Shown here: piece by piece, positions 26,981-34,823 of the stretch
Layout: each line of letters opens with the position of its first letter
Position numbering within the stretch: position 1 is the first letter of the stretch
Assembly: GCA_013297775.1 (NCBI GenBank)
Contig: JAAFIL010000020.1
Coordinates: 1 to 55,256 of the forward strand
Origin: Bacteroidota bacterium
Lineage (GTDB): Bacteria; Bacteroidota; Bacteroidia; B-17B0; Aurantibacillaceae
Direction: 5' to 3'
DNA: 55,256 bases
The notes under the pieces: model-generated
Databases searched by the model: none
Seen by the model: the letters and a program-made list of their open reading frames with translations, nothing else
Told to the model about the DNA's origin: nothing
Position numbers and translations under genes: made by a program

Positions 26981-27163
26981 TTAACCGTAAATAGACAGTT
27001 GAAATCGTGGTGAAAGACAAAAGCTGCAAGGATATTAAGAAGCACAGGTTCGAGGACTGTAAGAATAGCTAACGCTATTTTGAAGACCGCAGAACCGAGC
27101 ATTTCTAATAGCTGCCACAGATTTTGTTTTGTAATAGATTTCTACTGTCTATTTACGGTTTAA
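26981..27163. mobile_element. MITE-like element with AACCGTAAATAGACAG ends, 183 bp
   Basis: Terminal inverted repeats of about 26 bp: the left starts TTAACCGTAAATAGACAGTT, and the right ends GTCTATTTACGGTTTAA and matches its complement with few changes. The interior has no coding capacity. A piece of its right half recurs in inverted orientation inside the composite repeat at 32443-32495. Confidence 0.8.
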
Positions 27164-27368
27164 TTCAAGCACAGCAAGGCATACAACCAAGTAGTAAAAA
27201 ACATAATAAACATAAGTATAACAACGCACCGAACTGCCTTAATCCACTAACTCTAGGGCTTAACTCTTAAACCCATGCCGAAACCCTTGCTATGAGAGTG
27301 TTACAGCCTCAACTTATTAACAAAACTCTAATTTATCAACAAAATAGCCTCTTTTCGAGCTTCGTCCC

Positions 27369-27398
27369 TTGACAAACCGCGTTTATACTATACATTTG
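27369..27398 (+). promoter_or_regulatory. predicted sigma-A promoter of the HU gene
   Basis: TTGAC at 27369-27373 and TACATTTG at 27391-27398, with 19 bp between TTG and TA, is the best promoter match in the window. The start codon lies 42 bp after the -7 box. Confidence 0.7.
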
Positions 27399-27439
27399 CT
27401 GTATAATAAAAAATTGTTTAACCCTTAAATTAAAACAAA

Positions 27440-27721
27440 ATGAACAAAGCAGAATTAATTGATGCTATCGCTTCAGGCGCTAAATTAACAAAAGCCGACG
27501 CTGGTCGTGCTTTAGATGCAACTATCGAATCAATCCACAAAGCCTTAAAAAAAGGTGACCGTATCGGTTTAGTAGGTTTCGGTTCTTTCTCAGTTTCTAA
27601 GCGTGCTGCCCGTACAGGTCGTAACCCACAAACTGGTAAAGAAATCAAAATTGCTGCTAAAAAAGTAGTAAAATTTAAAGCTGGTAGCGACTTAGCTGGT
27701 TCAGTTAACAAAGGAAAATAA
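27440..27721 (+). CDS. hup: HU family DNA-binding protein
   Basis: 93 residues, the normal HU length. [31 protein letters not shown], the hydrophobic core GFGSFSV, and the DNA-binding arm [18 protein letters not shown] with the intercalating Pro are all present. It bends and compacts DNA as a dimer. It is a single-gene unit with a strong promoter and a strong terminator, as expected for an abundant nucleoid protein. Confidence 0.97.
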   Translation: MNKAELIDAIASGAKLTKADAGRALDATIESIHKALKKGDRIGLVGFGSFSVSKRAARTGRNPQTGKEIKIAAKKVVKFKAGSDLAGSVNKGK

Positions 27722-27737
27722 TTTTTAATTATTTGTC

Positions 27738-27771
27738 AAAAAAGCCCGAATACATGTATTCGGGCTTTTTT
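27738..27771 (+). terminator. rho-independent terminator of the HU gene
   Basis: A perfect palindrome reads AAAAAGCCCGAATA, CATG, TATTCGGGCTTTTT, with a T run downstream, 17 bp after the HU stop codon. The A run on the other side means it could also work for minus-strand transcripts. Confidence 0.92.
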
Positions 27772-27799
27772 ATTTTATACCATTTGCTCATACCAATTA

Positions 27800-27970
27800 T
27801 AACAATGGCTTCCTTCCTTTGCGAACTCAGCGTCTTCGCATGCCGCACTTATCTTACATGCAGAATCTTTAATCAAGTTATCGCTTTTATTTTTAAGCAA
27901 TACTTTCTTAAAATACAATTTCAACAATGGCTTCCTTCCTTTGCGAACTTAGCGTCTTTGCGTGCCACAC
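27800..27970. repeat. two short extragenic repeat copies (TTTGCG type)
   Basis: Units at about 27801-27850 and 27922-27970 share AACAATGGCTTCCTTCCTTT, then GCGAACT, AGCGTCTT and GCGTGCCAC or GCATGCCGCAC. The right half matches the end of the larger repeat at 7887-8292. They fill the gap between the HU gene and convergent asnS. No gene. Confidence 0.7.
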
Positions 27971-28033
27971 CTAATCTTTTATCCACCTCAGCGTGCCACA
28001 ACTTTACTACAATTTCCTTCACTCTATCTACAC

Positions 28034-29467
28034 TTAAAACTCACAATTTTTTGGTGTACGTGGAAACGGTATAACATCTCGTATATTCGTCATGCCCGTT
28101 ACAAATAATACCAAACGCTCGAACCCTAGGCCAAATCCCGCATGTGGGCAAGCCCCAAAGCGGCGCGTATCTAAATACCACTCTAACTCATGCGTTGGAA
28201 TGTTCATTTCATTCATACGAGTTACTAAATTTTCCAAACGTTCTTCGCGTTGGCTCCCCCCCACTATCTCGCCAATACCCGGAAATAAAATGTCCATAGC
28301 GCGAACCGTTTTACCATCATCGTTTTGGCGCATGTAAAACGCTTTAATAGCTTTGGGGTAATCCGTTAAAATCACTGGCTTTTTGAAATGTTTTTCTACC
28401 AAATACCGCTCGTGTTCACTTTGTAAATCGGCACCCCATTCATTAATTAAATAATTAAATTTCTTTTTCTTATTGTGGTTACTTTCTCTTAAAATAGAAA
28501 TAGCCTCGGTGTAAGTAACCCGTTCAAAATTATTGGCCAAACAAAATTGTAATTTTTCTAACAAACTCAGTTCACTGCGTTCGGCTTGTGGTTTTTGTTT
28601 TTCTTCTTCTAACAAACGTTGACTAAGAAGTTCTAAATCTTCGGCATGGTGCGTTAAAGCATATTGAATTACATATTTCAATAATTCCTCTGCCAGATCC
28701 ATGTTGTCGTTTAAATCATAAAATGCCATTTCGGGTTCTATCATCCAAAACTCAGCTAAATGGCGCGTGGTGTTGCTATTCTCCGCTCTAAACGTTGGCC
28801 CAAAGGTGTAAATATCACCAAACGCCATAGCCGCCAATTCACCCTCTAATTGCCCCGATACCGTTAAGTTGGTGCTCTTCCCAAAAAAATCTTGCGAAAA
28901 ATCTATGCGCCCATCTTCTTGGCGAGGCGGGTTATTCACGTCTAAAGTTGTAACTCTAAACATTTCGCCAGCCCCTTCGGCATCGCTGCTAGTAACAATA
29001 GGTGTGTGTATATAAACAAATCCACGTTCATTAAAAAATTGATGAATAGCAAACGCCAAACTATTACGCACTCTAAAAACAGCTCCAAACGTATTGGTTC
29101 TAAACCGCAAATGCGCCACTTCTCGCAAAAATTCTAAACTATGTTTTTTAGGCTGCAACACATAACGCTCGGCATCGCTATCGCCCAAAATCTCAAACGA
29201 TGTGGCCTTTACTTCTACGGCCTGTCCTTTTCCTAAAGAAGCAATTAAAACGCCGGTAATGCTAAGGGCCGCACCAGTAGTAATGCGTTTCAATAAGGCC
29301 TCTGGTGTATTTTCAAAATCAACAACAACTTGTAAGTTAGAGGCTGTGCTGCCATCGTTAAGCGCAATAAATTGACTGTTACGAAATGTACGAACCCATC
29401 CTTTAACCACCACGGTTTGGTTGTTGGGCGTTGTTTTTAATACTTCTTTAATGCGTATGCGTTTCAT
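28034..29467 (-). CDS. asnS: asparaginyl-tRNA synthetase
   Basis: 477 residues. It charges tRNA-Asn with asparagine. An N-terminal OB-fold anticodon-binding domain ([20 protein letters not shown]) leads into the class II catalytic core: motif 1 [14 protein letters not shown], motif 2 [20 protein letters not shown], and motif 3 [15 protein letters not shown]. The ending [11 protein letters not shown] fits AsnRS. The length is normal. Confidence 0.96.
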   Translation of the reverse strand: MKRIRIKEVLKTTPNNQTVVVKGWVRTFRNSQFIALNDGSTASNLQVVVDFENTPEALLKRITTGAALSITGVLIASLGKGQAVEVKATSFEILGDSDAERYVLQPKKHSLEFLREVAHLRFRTNTFGAVFRVRNSLAFAIHQFFNERGFVYIHTPIVTSSDAEGAGEMFRVTTLDVNNPPRQEDGRIDFSQDFFGKSTNLTVSGQLEGELAAMAFGDIYTFGPTFRAENSNTTRHLAEFWMIEPEMAFYDLNDNMDLAEELLKYVIQYALTHHAEDLELLSQRLLEEEKQKPQAERSELSLLEKLQFCLANNFERVTYTEAISILRESNHNKKKKFNYLINEWGADLQSEHERYLVEKHFKKPVILTDYPKAIKAFYMRQNDDGKTVRAMDILFPGIGEIVGGSQREERLENLVTRMNEMNIPTHELEWYLDTRRFGACPHAGFGLGFERLVLFVTGMTNIRDVIPFPRTPKNCEF

Positions 29468-29500
29468 AATTTAAACTTTGAAAAGCATCAAAATTACACA

Positions 29501-31093
29501 TTAGTTTTTAATTATTTTCTGAGTGATAGGAGGTGCATTGCGACTGTACATCCGAATAAAATAAACCCCCGAGGCCAACCGACTTAAATCTAAGGTTTCG
29601 GGATTTCCATTCACCACCATTAATGTTTCACCTAAACTAGATTCGATGCGGATAGACTCTACCAAAGTATTCGTTTTAAGGGTTAATACATTCGTCATCG
29701 GATTAGGATACACCTGCAAGGTAACCTCAGCTACCTGCTCGGTTACACTCGAAAAAGGATCTAAATTATACACCGTAATTTTATCGGTAGCCGCTCCACC
29801 ATTATTAATTAAGTAAAGTGTTTTCCCGTTTGCAGACACGGCAATATCGCGCAGTCGTCCGTTTAAAGCCTGATCGCTCGTAAAAAAACGTTGCGGATTT
29901 GGCGTTAGGGTTGTTGAAGGCACTAGGCCCGTGCCAGCTGCATTTAATTGCAGTTTAAACACTTCGTTGTCGGTGAGGCTGCCATTTTTTAGGGTAACCA
30001 CCAATAAACTATTATCCCAACCCGGAATACCCGTTCCGTTAAAGTGATAAAACAAACCATCAGAAGGCGCAACTGTACACCAATCTAAAAACAAACCCGT
30101 AGTTGGTTGAGGCGTGGCGCACCAAGCAAACAAGGCCTCTTTTATGCCATCGCCCGTAATAGCAGGATTAACGGTATAATTGGCTACAAAAGCAGCCTCG
30201 CCCAGAAAATTATTATCCGAATGGTAGCCTCTCGCCAATTTCCAACCGTAATTTTTTCCCTTTTCTAACACGTTTACTTCATCATCGGTTCTATCGCCAT
30301 GTTCTATATCGTAAACCAAACCTTGGAGGTGATTAAACGCTAAACCTTGTGGATTGCGATGCCCTCGGGTGAACATAGAATTGCCCGCAACGGGGTTATC
30401 GTTCGGGATAGTGCCATCCATGTTAAAACGGTGTATTTTTCCATTTTTAAAATTAACATCCATTGTAAAATTATTAGGATTGTTCGATTGCGGCGAATAA
30501 CACGTTGGCTCGTTTACCTCCGATACGCCGTGGTCGCCAATGCTGTAATACAAATAATTGATACTATTTTGTTTCACCGCTAAAAGTCGCCCACCCAAAT
30601 GGTCGTAGCTAGTTGGTAAATTACTAACTAAATCAAAGTTATTGGTAACCACTAATGCCAGAGGATCCCAAGTTAAACGCACTATCTTAAATTTTGTAGC
30701 TGGTGCTTGAGCAGTGCCGCTGTTATACGAATATACATAATACACAAAAGAAGAACCCGCTGTGGTGAAATCGGGATGAAGCGTTAAACCCAAAGTTCCT
30801 GCGCCAATATTGGGTTGAAAACACGCATTTAATTTCTCTAAGGGCGAACCGCCAAAATAATCGGGAGCTGTATAAACAACTGTTTTAGCACCACTCAGCG
30901 GATTTACCCGACTAACTTTGCCTCCAGCTTCGGTAAGCCACAAATAATTATCGGGGCCATAAGTAATTTCCCAAGGTGTAGTAACACTAGTTGGCAACTC
31001 GCTACGAATAAAACTTTGTGCCATACTAAAGGCAGCGAAATAAATAAAAAGAAGGGATAGTGTTTTTTTAGAAATAGTAAATACCGTTGTCAT
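29501..31093 (-). CDS. secreted PQQ-type sugar dehydrogenase with T9SS tail
   Basis: About 530 residues. A signal peptide (ends near FSMAQS) precedes a glucose/sorbosone dehydrogenase-like six-bladed propeller: TTPWEITYGPDNYLWLTE, LGLTLHPDF, YSIGDHGV, TRGHRNPQGLAF and EHGDRTDDEVN. These positions hold the calcium and PQQ ligands in the family. The C-terminus carries a type A sorting domain (VYPNPMTNVLTLK, ending in QKIIKN). It probably oxidises sugars at the cell surface. I start at ATG 31093; an upstream in-frame ATG adds 15 residues before the signal peptide. Confidence 0.85.
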   Translation of the reverse strand: MTTVFTISKKTLSLLFIYFAAFSMAQSFIRSELPTSVTTPWEITYGPDNYLWLTEAGGKVSRVNPLSGAKTVVYTAPDYFGGSPLEKLNACFQPNIGAGTLGLTLHPDFTTAGSSFVYYVYSYNSGTAQAPATKFKIVRLTWDPLALVVTNNFDLVSNLPTSYDHLGGRLLAVKQNSINYLYYSIGDHGVSEVNEPTCYSPQSNNPNNFTMDVNFKNGKIHRFNMDGTIPNDNPVAGNSMFTRGHRNPQGLAFNHLQGLVYDIEHGDRTDDEVNVLEKGKNYGWKLARGYHSDNNFLGEAAFVANYTVNPAITGDGIKEALFAWCATPQPTTGLFLDWCTVAPSDGLFYHFNGTGIPGWDNSLLVVTLKNGSLTDNEVFKLQLNAAGTGLVPSTTLTPNPQRFFTSDQALNGRLRDIAVSANGKTLYLINNGGAATDKITVYNLDPFSSVTEQVAEVTLQVYPNPMTNVLTLKTNTLVESIRIESSLGETLMVVNGNPETLDLSRLASGVYFIRMYSRNAPPITQKIIKN

Positions 31094-31171
31094 ACATTTT
31101 GATTTGCTACTAAAAATAACGAAAAAAGGATAGCACACCTGCTACGCCTTTGTTAATTAACAATTACCTAT

Positions 31172-31552
31172 TTACTTTTTAAAGAAAAAATAAATCGCCA
31201 CTATCAAAAAAATAAATCCTACGGCATGATTCCAGCGTAAGGATTCGGTTTTAAAAAACAACAAAGTAAACACTACAAACACCATTATAGAAATAACTTC
31301 TTGAATTAATTTTAATTGCCACATATTAAACGGTCCTCCCTGAGAGGCCGCACCCAAACGGTTGGCAGGCACCATTAAACAATATTCGATTAAAGCAATG
31401 CCCCAACTAATTAAAACAGTGCCCACTAAGCCTATGTTTTTTAAATAACTAATATCCTTAAACCGCAAATGACCATACCAAGCCAAGGTCATAAATGTGT
31501 TAGAAGCAACTAACAATAAAATAGTAATAAACGGACGCGAAGTAAACATCAT
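31172..31552 (-). CDS. DUF486 (DMT-like) membrane protein
   Basis: 126 residues with four membrane helices: FITILLLVASNTFMTLAWYG, then GLVGTVLISWGIALIEYCL, the family signature PANRLG and GGPFNMWQLKLIQEVI. The family is a small drug/metabolite-transporter-like group of unknown substrate. It ends close to marC (7 bp between genes), so the two are probably co-transcribed. Confidence 0.88.
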   Translation of the reverse strand: MMFTSRPFITILLLVASNTFMTLAWYGHLRFKDISYLKNIGLVGTVLISWGIALIEYCLMVPANRLGAASQGGPFNMWQLKLIQEVISIMVFVVFTLLFFKTESLRWNHAVGFIFLIVAIYFFFKK

Positions 31553-31559
31553 TTAAGTT

Positions 31560-32135
31560 TTATAAACCAGTGTTTGTACGAAATAATTTAATGGCTAATG
31601 CCAACAAAATAATACCAAATACTTTTTTTAAGATGGCAATACCGCCCACGCCCAACAAGCGTTCCAGCACATGCAAATATTTTAAAACAAAATAAACAAT
31701 AACCACATTAATAACAATGGCCACCAAAATAGAAATGGTATGAAACTCGGCTCGAAGCGATAACAAGGTGGTTAAAGTTCCTGTACCCGCAATTAAAGGA
31801 AACGCCAAAGGCACAACCGTAGCCGTTTTGGGCACTTCATCGCGATAAATGCGAATACCTAAAATCATTTCGAGGGCAATAAAAAAAAGAACAAAAGACC
31901 CAGCAATAGCAAAGTCGCCCACCGAAATACCAATTAACTCTAAAATACTATTTCCCAAAAATAAAAACACCACCATAATTACTAACGACACCCACGATGC
32001 TTTAAACGATTGAAGCGTGCCACCAGCCGATTGCTTAATTGAAATAATAACAGGAATAGACCCCACAATATCAATAACCGCAAATAAAATCATGGTTACC
32101 TTTAAGGTTTCTACTAAATCAAACTGAAAATTCAT
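31560..32135 (-). CDS. MarC family membrane protein
   Basis: About 191 residues with six membrane helices. FAVIDIVGSIPVIISI near the start and FPLIAGTGTLTTLLSL in the middle are typical of MarC (UPF0056), whose function remains uncertain. Start chosen at ATG 32135; the upstream TTG would add only two residues. Confidence 0.88.
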   Translation of the reverse strand: MNFQFDLVETLKVTMILFAVIDIVGSIPVIISIKQSAGGTLQSFKASWVSLVIMVVFLFLGNSILELIGISVGDFAIAGSFVLFFIALEMILGIRIYRDEVPKTATVVPLAFPLIAGTGTLTTLLSLRAEFHTISILVAIVINVVIVYFVLKYLHVLERLLGVGGIAILKKVFGIILLALAIKLFRTNTGL

Positions 32136-32348
32136 ACACAAAAATAAACATTACTAGGCAGGAATAACACAATAAATCACTTATCATTTTTACACACCTT
32201 TATCCCAATTCTTATTTCACTGCGCTAAAAAAAGAAGAACATTCAACACTTTTTATAAAATTCGGGTTCAACTAAAATTAAATCACTTTATTTCTTAAAT
32301 TGACCCAGCCATTCCCCCCTTTTTTTGTAAAAGTTAATTAGCAGGTAT
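32136..32348. other. AT-rich intergenic stretch upstream of marC
   Basis: No gene seen. It leads into the composite repeat at 32349. Confidence 0.5.
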
Positions 32349-32690
32349 TTTAACCGAGATTTTAAGAAAGAAGTTCTTTAGAATAAAATAGCTAACTCTG
32401 TAAAATGTTTAAAATCAAAATTTGAAAATGAGTTAGATGGAATTAGACCGTTGAAATCTATCACAAAACAAAACCTGCCGCAGTGATTAGAAATGTTTTT
32501 ATCTCGTCCTTGTTTAGCGAAGCGTAACGAGGACGTTTTAGAACTGCGTTTGTAACGCAGATAAAGTGATAGCGTTGGCCTTACAAACGCCCATTTAGAA
32601 CGTCCTCGTTTCCGCTAACGCTCAAACAAGGACGAGGGAGGGGAAAGAGGAATTAAGAAACGCTTAAAAAATGAGTTAGATGGAATTAGA
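32349..32690. mobile_element. composite repeat element, copy 1, with 134 bp near-palindrome
   Basis: It begins TTTAACCGAGATTTTAAGAA and matches the element at 49431-49685 over its ends and its central palindrome (32503-32636). The palindrome has outer arms CTCGTCCTTGTTT...CGAGGACG and inner arms GCGTTTGTAACGC / TTACAAACGC. This copy has an extra piece at 32443-32495 that matches the right half of the MITE at 26981-27163. A roughly 23 bp direct repeat (AAAATGAGTTAGATGGAATT) flanks the piece and palindrome at 32425-32447 and 32668-32690. No coding capacity. Confidence 0.8.
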
Positions 32691-33027
32691 CAGTAGAAGC
32701 CAAATTTTTTGGCTAACTATCTATCTTAGTGCGGTTAATCCCGATTTAGTAACTGTTAGGGTTTCTTACAAATGATTTACCTTGAAATCCTTACAGATAC
32801 TTAATCGCAGATAGTTTTCTCCTTTGAACTGTCTGTTTAGGGTTGAAAATTCAACTACATGCCCGCACCCAATTTAATTACGAAGATACATGTTTTAAAA
32901 CGGAGGCAAACAAAAAAGGTTGGCGTAGCAAGCAATAATGTTAACCGAAAAGTTTGTACGCTCTGTTGCAGGCGCTTGCTTGGCATCATAGGTTGGCTGC
33001 GGCACGAAGGTAAGTCTCGCTGTCATC
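32691..33027. other. gene-free stretch at the downstream edge of the cassette-like array
   Basis: Mostly featureless. AGCCAAATTTTTTGGCT at 32698-32714 is a short palindrome. On the minus strand, TTCGGTTAACATT and GCTACGCCAACC lie about 70-100 bp after the array's last stop codon and might be a decayed recombination site, but the match to the other sites is weak. Confidence 0.35.
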
Positions 33028-33348
33028 TTACTCTAACTCGTCATAAGGAGTAAAGCTTATGTCGTACCCGAATGGCTCGTCTTTTGGTGGTTCAACTGCT
33101 TCGGTAGAAAATATTTCAACTTTATCGTATGGTGTGAAGCCAATTTGTTCGCCTAGACTAAAGAAAATATCTGCGGCCTCTTGTGTGTCTGCTGCCCAAG
33201 CTTTTGCTGCAACAAATGCGGAACCAGGCTTACACGAAAAACCATCAACAAGCTCACCGGCTTCGCAATTTCCAATAACTGTGAAGTGTTTGAATGGCGT
33301 TGTTATTTTACCATAGCGTAATTTTAGTTTCCAGTCTTTTAGTCCCAT
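33028..33348 (-). CDS. hypothetical protein, 106 aa, cassette-type
   Basis: A short acidic soluble protein starting MGLKDWKLKLRYGKITTPFK, with HFTVIGNCEAGELVDGFSC, AFVAAKAWAADTQEAADIF and a Pro/Glu/Asp-rich C-terminus that repeats FTPYD twice. No signal peptide. I recognise no domain of known function; such small orphan proteins are typical gene-cassette cargo. It follows the RraB-like gene by 12 bp, so they form one two-gene unit. Confidence 0.7.
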   Translation of the reverse strand: MGLKDWKLKLRYGKITTPFKHFTVIGNCEAGELVDGFSCKPGSAFVAAKAWAADTQEAADIFFSLGEQIGFTPYDKVEIFSTEAVEPPKDEPFGYDISFTPYDELE

Positions 33349-33360
33349 CTCCGATTGTTT

Positions 33361-33726
33361 TTAAGTGCCAACATACCAACCGTCTAATTTACAGTCGTAT
33401 TTATAACCTAAGTCCCACATTTTTCTATTCCAATCATTTATGTCTTGAAGGTTCATTTTTATTTTATCTGTGAGTCCGATAACTTCAAATTGTTTGTCAT
33501 AAGGTACGACTTCGATGTCAGAATAATTTTTATAGGTTGATTTGAGAATAAGAGCAAAGTTATCAGCTTTATTTTTGGTGTCTGTAATGAATGCAAAGTT
33601 TACATTTAGCTCGTCGGTCGGTTTGATATTGTCACCGTAAATTCTTTCGAGAACGTCCTCATTGATGTCGAGTCGAATGTCGTTGACGTATGTATCTTTA
33701 TGAAAAAATATGTTGTCTGTCGGCAT
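33361..33726 (-). CDS. RraB-like protein, 121 aa
   Basis: The C-terminal two thirds resemble the ribonuclease E inhibitor RraB fold: NFAFITDTKNKADNFALILK, then YDKQFEVIGLTDKIKMNLQD and the ending YKYDCKLDGWYVGT, close to the family's final YDGW motif. RraB binds RNase E in proteobacteria; no such role can be assumed here. The N-terminal 35 residues are specific. Its start lies about 20 bp from an attC-like element. Confidence 0.5.
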   Translation of the reverse strand: MPTDNIFFHKDTYVNDIRLDINEDVLERIYGDNIKPTDELNVNFAFITDTKNKADNFALILKSTYKNYSDIEVVPYDKQFEVIGLTDKIKMNLQDINDWNRKMWDLGYKYDCKLDGWYVGT

Positions 33727-33747
33727 GATCTTTTTTTATTTCGTTCG

Positions 33748-33892
33748 TCGGCAACTTACCTACAAAAGTTTGGGGCTTGCCGAAGCGAAGGGATAGAAAA
33801 TACACTTGATAAATTTAGCATAAAAGTTCATAAAATTCCAAATGTTCAATTTAGTACTTGTGTCAATCTTTCGCAAAATCCTAGTTATCAGT
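33748..33892 (-). repeat. attC-like element A, between map and the RraB-like gene
   Basis: On the minus strand it begins CTGATAACTAGGATTTTGCG about 22 bp after the map stop codon, contains CTAAATTGAACATTTGGAA, and ends with CCTTCGCTTCGGCAAGCCCC and AAACTTTTGTAGG before the RraB-like start. Both ends match element B (36153-36290), the first strongly. The ends can pair (TAAC...GCGAA against CTTCGC...GTT), although less well than in B. It looks like a diverged copy. Confidence 0.55.
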
Positions 33893-33913
33893 TTGGACTT
33901 TTTTACTTTGATG

Positions 33914-34678
33914 TCAATTCCAAATTTCATTCATTTCAGTCAATATAATTGGTTTTCCTTCAGTAACAACTATGGTGTGTTCGTGTTGAGCCATAAATCC
34001 ACCGTTGTTACCAACCATTGTCCAACCGTCATTAAGCGTTTCGGCATACGTTGATTTTGTAGTAATAAACGTCTCAATGGCAACAACAGAGTTTTTCTTA
34101 AATCTTTTGAGATTAGATCGGTCTTTGTAATTGGCTATTTCGCTTGGTTCTTCGTGAAGGCTTCTGCCTACTCCATGTCCTGTAAGGTTTTTGATTACTT
34201 TATAACCACGTTTCTTCGCTTCGGTTTCTATAAGATGTCCGATGTCTGAAATACGAACACCACCTTTTATATTATTAATTGCTTTGTATAAAATTTGTTT
34301 TGAAGCATCTACAAGTTTTTGATGTTGATTTATATCCGCACCAAGTACAAATGAATTTCCATTGTCTGACCAAAAGCCATCAAGCTCAGCAGATACATCT
34401 ATATTGATTAAGTCGCCTTCCTTTAGAGTTCGGTTGTATGATGGAATACCGTGACAAAATTCGTGGTTAACGCTTATACAAGTCCACCCTGGGAATTTAT
34501 AAGTTTTGAATGGTGCAGAATTTGCTCCAAAGTCCGAAAGTAGTTTAGCACCATAATCGTCTAACTGTTGAGTTGTCATCCCCGGTTGAGCATAATTACA
34601 CATTTTTTTCAAAGTAAAGGCAACAGCTTCACTTACCTTTTTCATTCCTATTAGTTCTGATTCTTTTGTTATTGACAT
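33914..34678 (-). CDS. map: type I methionine aminopeptidase (accessory copy)
   Basis: 254 residues of the MetAP type I family, which removes the initiator Met from new proteins. The five metal ligands are present: D94 (INIDVS), D105 (FWSDNG), H168 (TGHGVGR), E202 (IETFI) and E233 (QHEHTI). The substrate His is H76 in HEFCHGIPSYN. There is no N-terminal zinc-finger extension. A housekeeping map gene is normally found near ribosomal protein genes; this copy sits in a cassette-like array, so it is probably a second, mobile copy, possibly giving tolerance to a MetAP inhibitor (inference). Confidence 0.93.
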   Translation of the reverse strand: MSITKESELIGMKKVSEAVAFTLKKMCNYAQPGMTTQQLDDYGAKLLSDFGANSAPFKTYKFPGWTCISVNHEFCHGIPSYNRTLKEGDLINIDVSAELDGFWSDNGNSFVLGADINQHQKLVDASKQILYKAINNIKGGVRISDIGHLIETEAKKRGYKVIKNLTGHGVGRSLHEEPSEIANYKDRSNLKRFKKNSVVAIETFITTKSTYAETLNDGWTMVGNNGGFMAQHEHTIVVTEGKPIILTEMNEIWN

Positions 34679-34742
34679 AATTTCTGTTGATTAATTTTTT
34701 CTGTGGTGTCTTGTTGTAGTTTAACTGCTAAAGGTTGGATTG

Positions 34743-34792
34743 AAATTACAAAAAATTTCTTTGCTTTGCTCAGCTCCTATTTTTTGTAATTT
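34743..34792 (-). other. long hairpin between map and the gene upstream of it
   Basis: AAATTACAAAAAAT and ATTTTTTGTAATTT form a perfect 14 bp stem around a 22 bp loop, located 32 bp after the stop codon of the 436-residue protein gene. It may be a terminator or the decayed core of a recombination site. AGCAGTTAAACTACAAC follows on the minus strand before map. Confidence 0.5.
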
Positions 34793-34823
34793 TATAAATA
34801 TTTGATTTAGTATTTCTGCCCCA

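Noticed and set aside
26752-27102. Overlapping open frames on both strands between DUF1365 and the HU gene
   Set aside because: They cover a repeat-like patch and a MITE, have low-complexity translations and no start context.
27733-28074. Plus-strand open frame of 113 codons after the HU gene
   Set aside because: It starts inside the HU terminator, crosses two extragenic repeats and enters asnS in antisense.
33700-34054. Plus-strand frames of 70-82 codons across element A
   Set aside because: Antisense to the RraB-like and map genes; no protein-like pattern.
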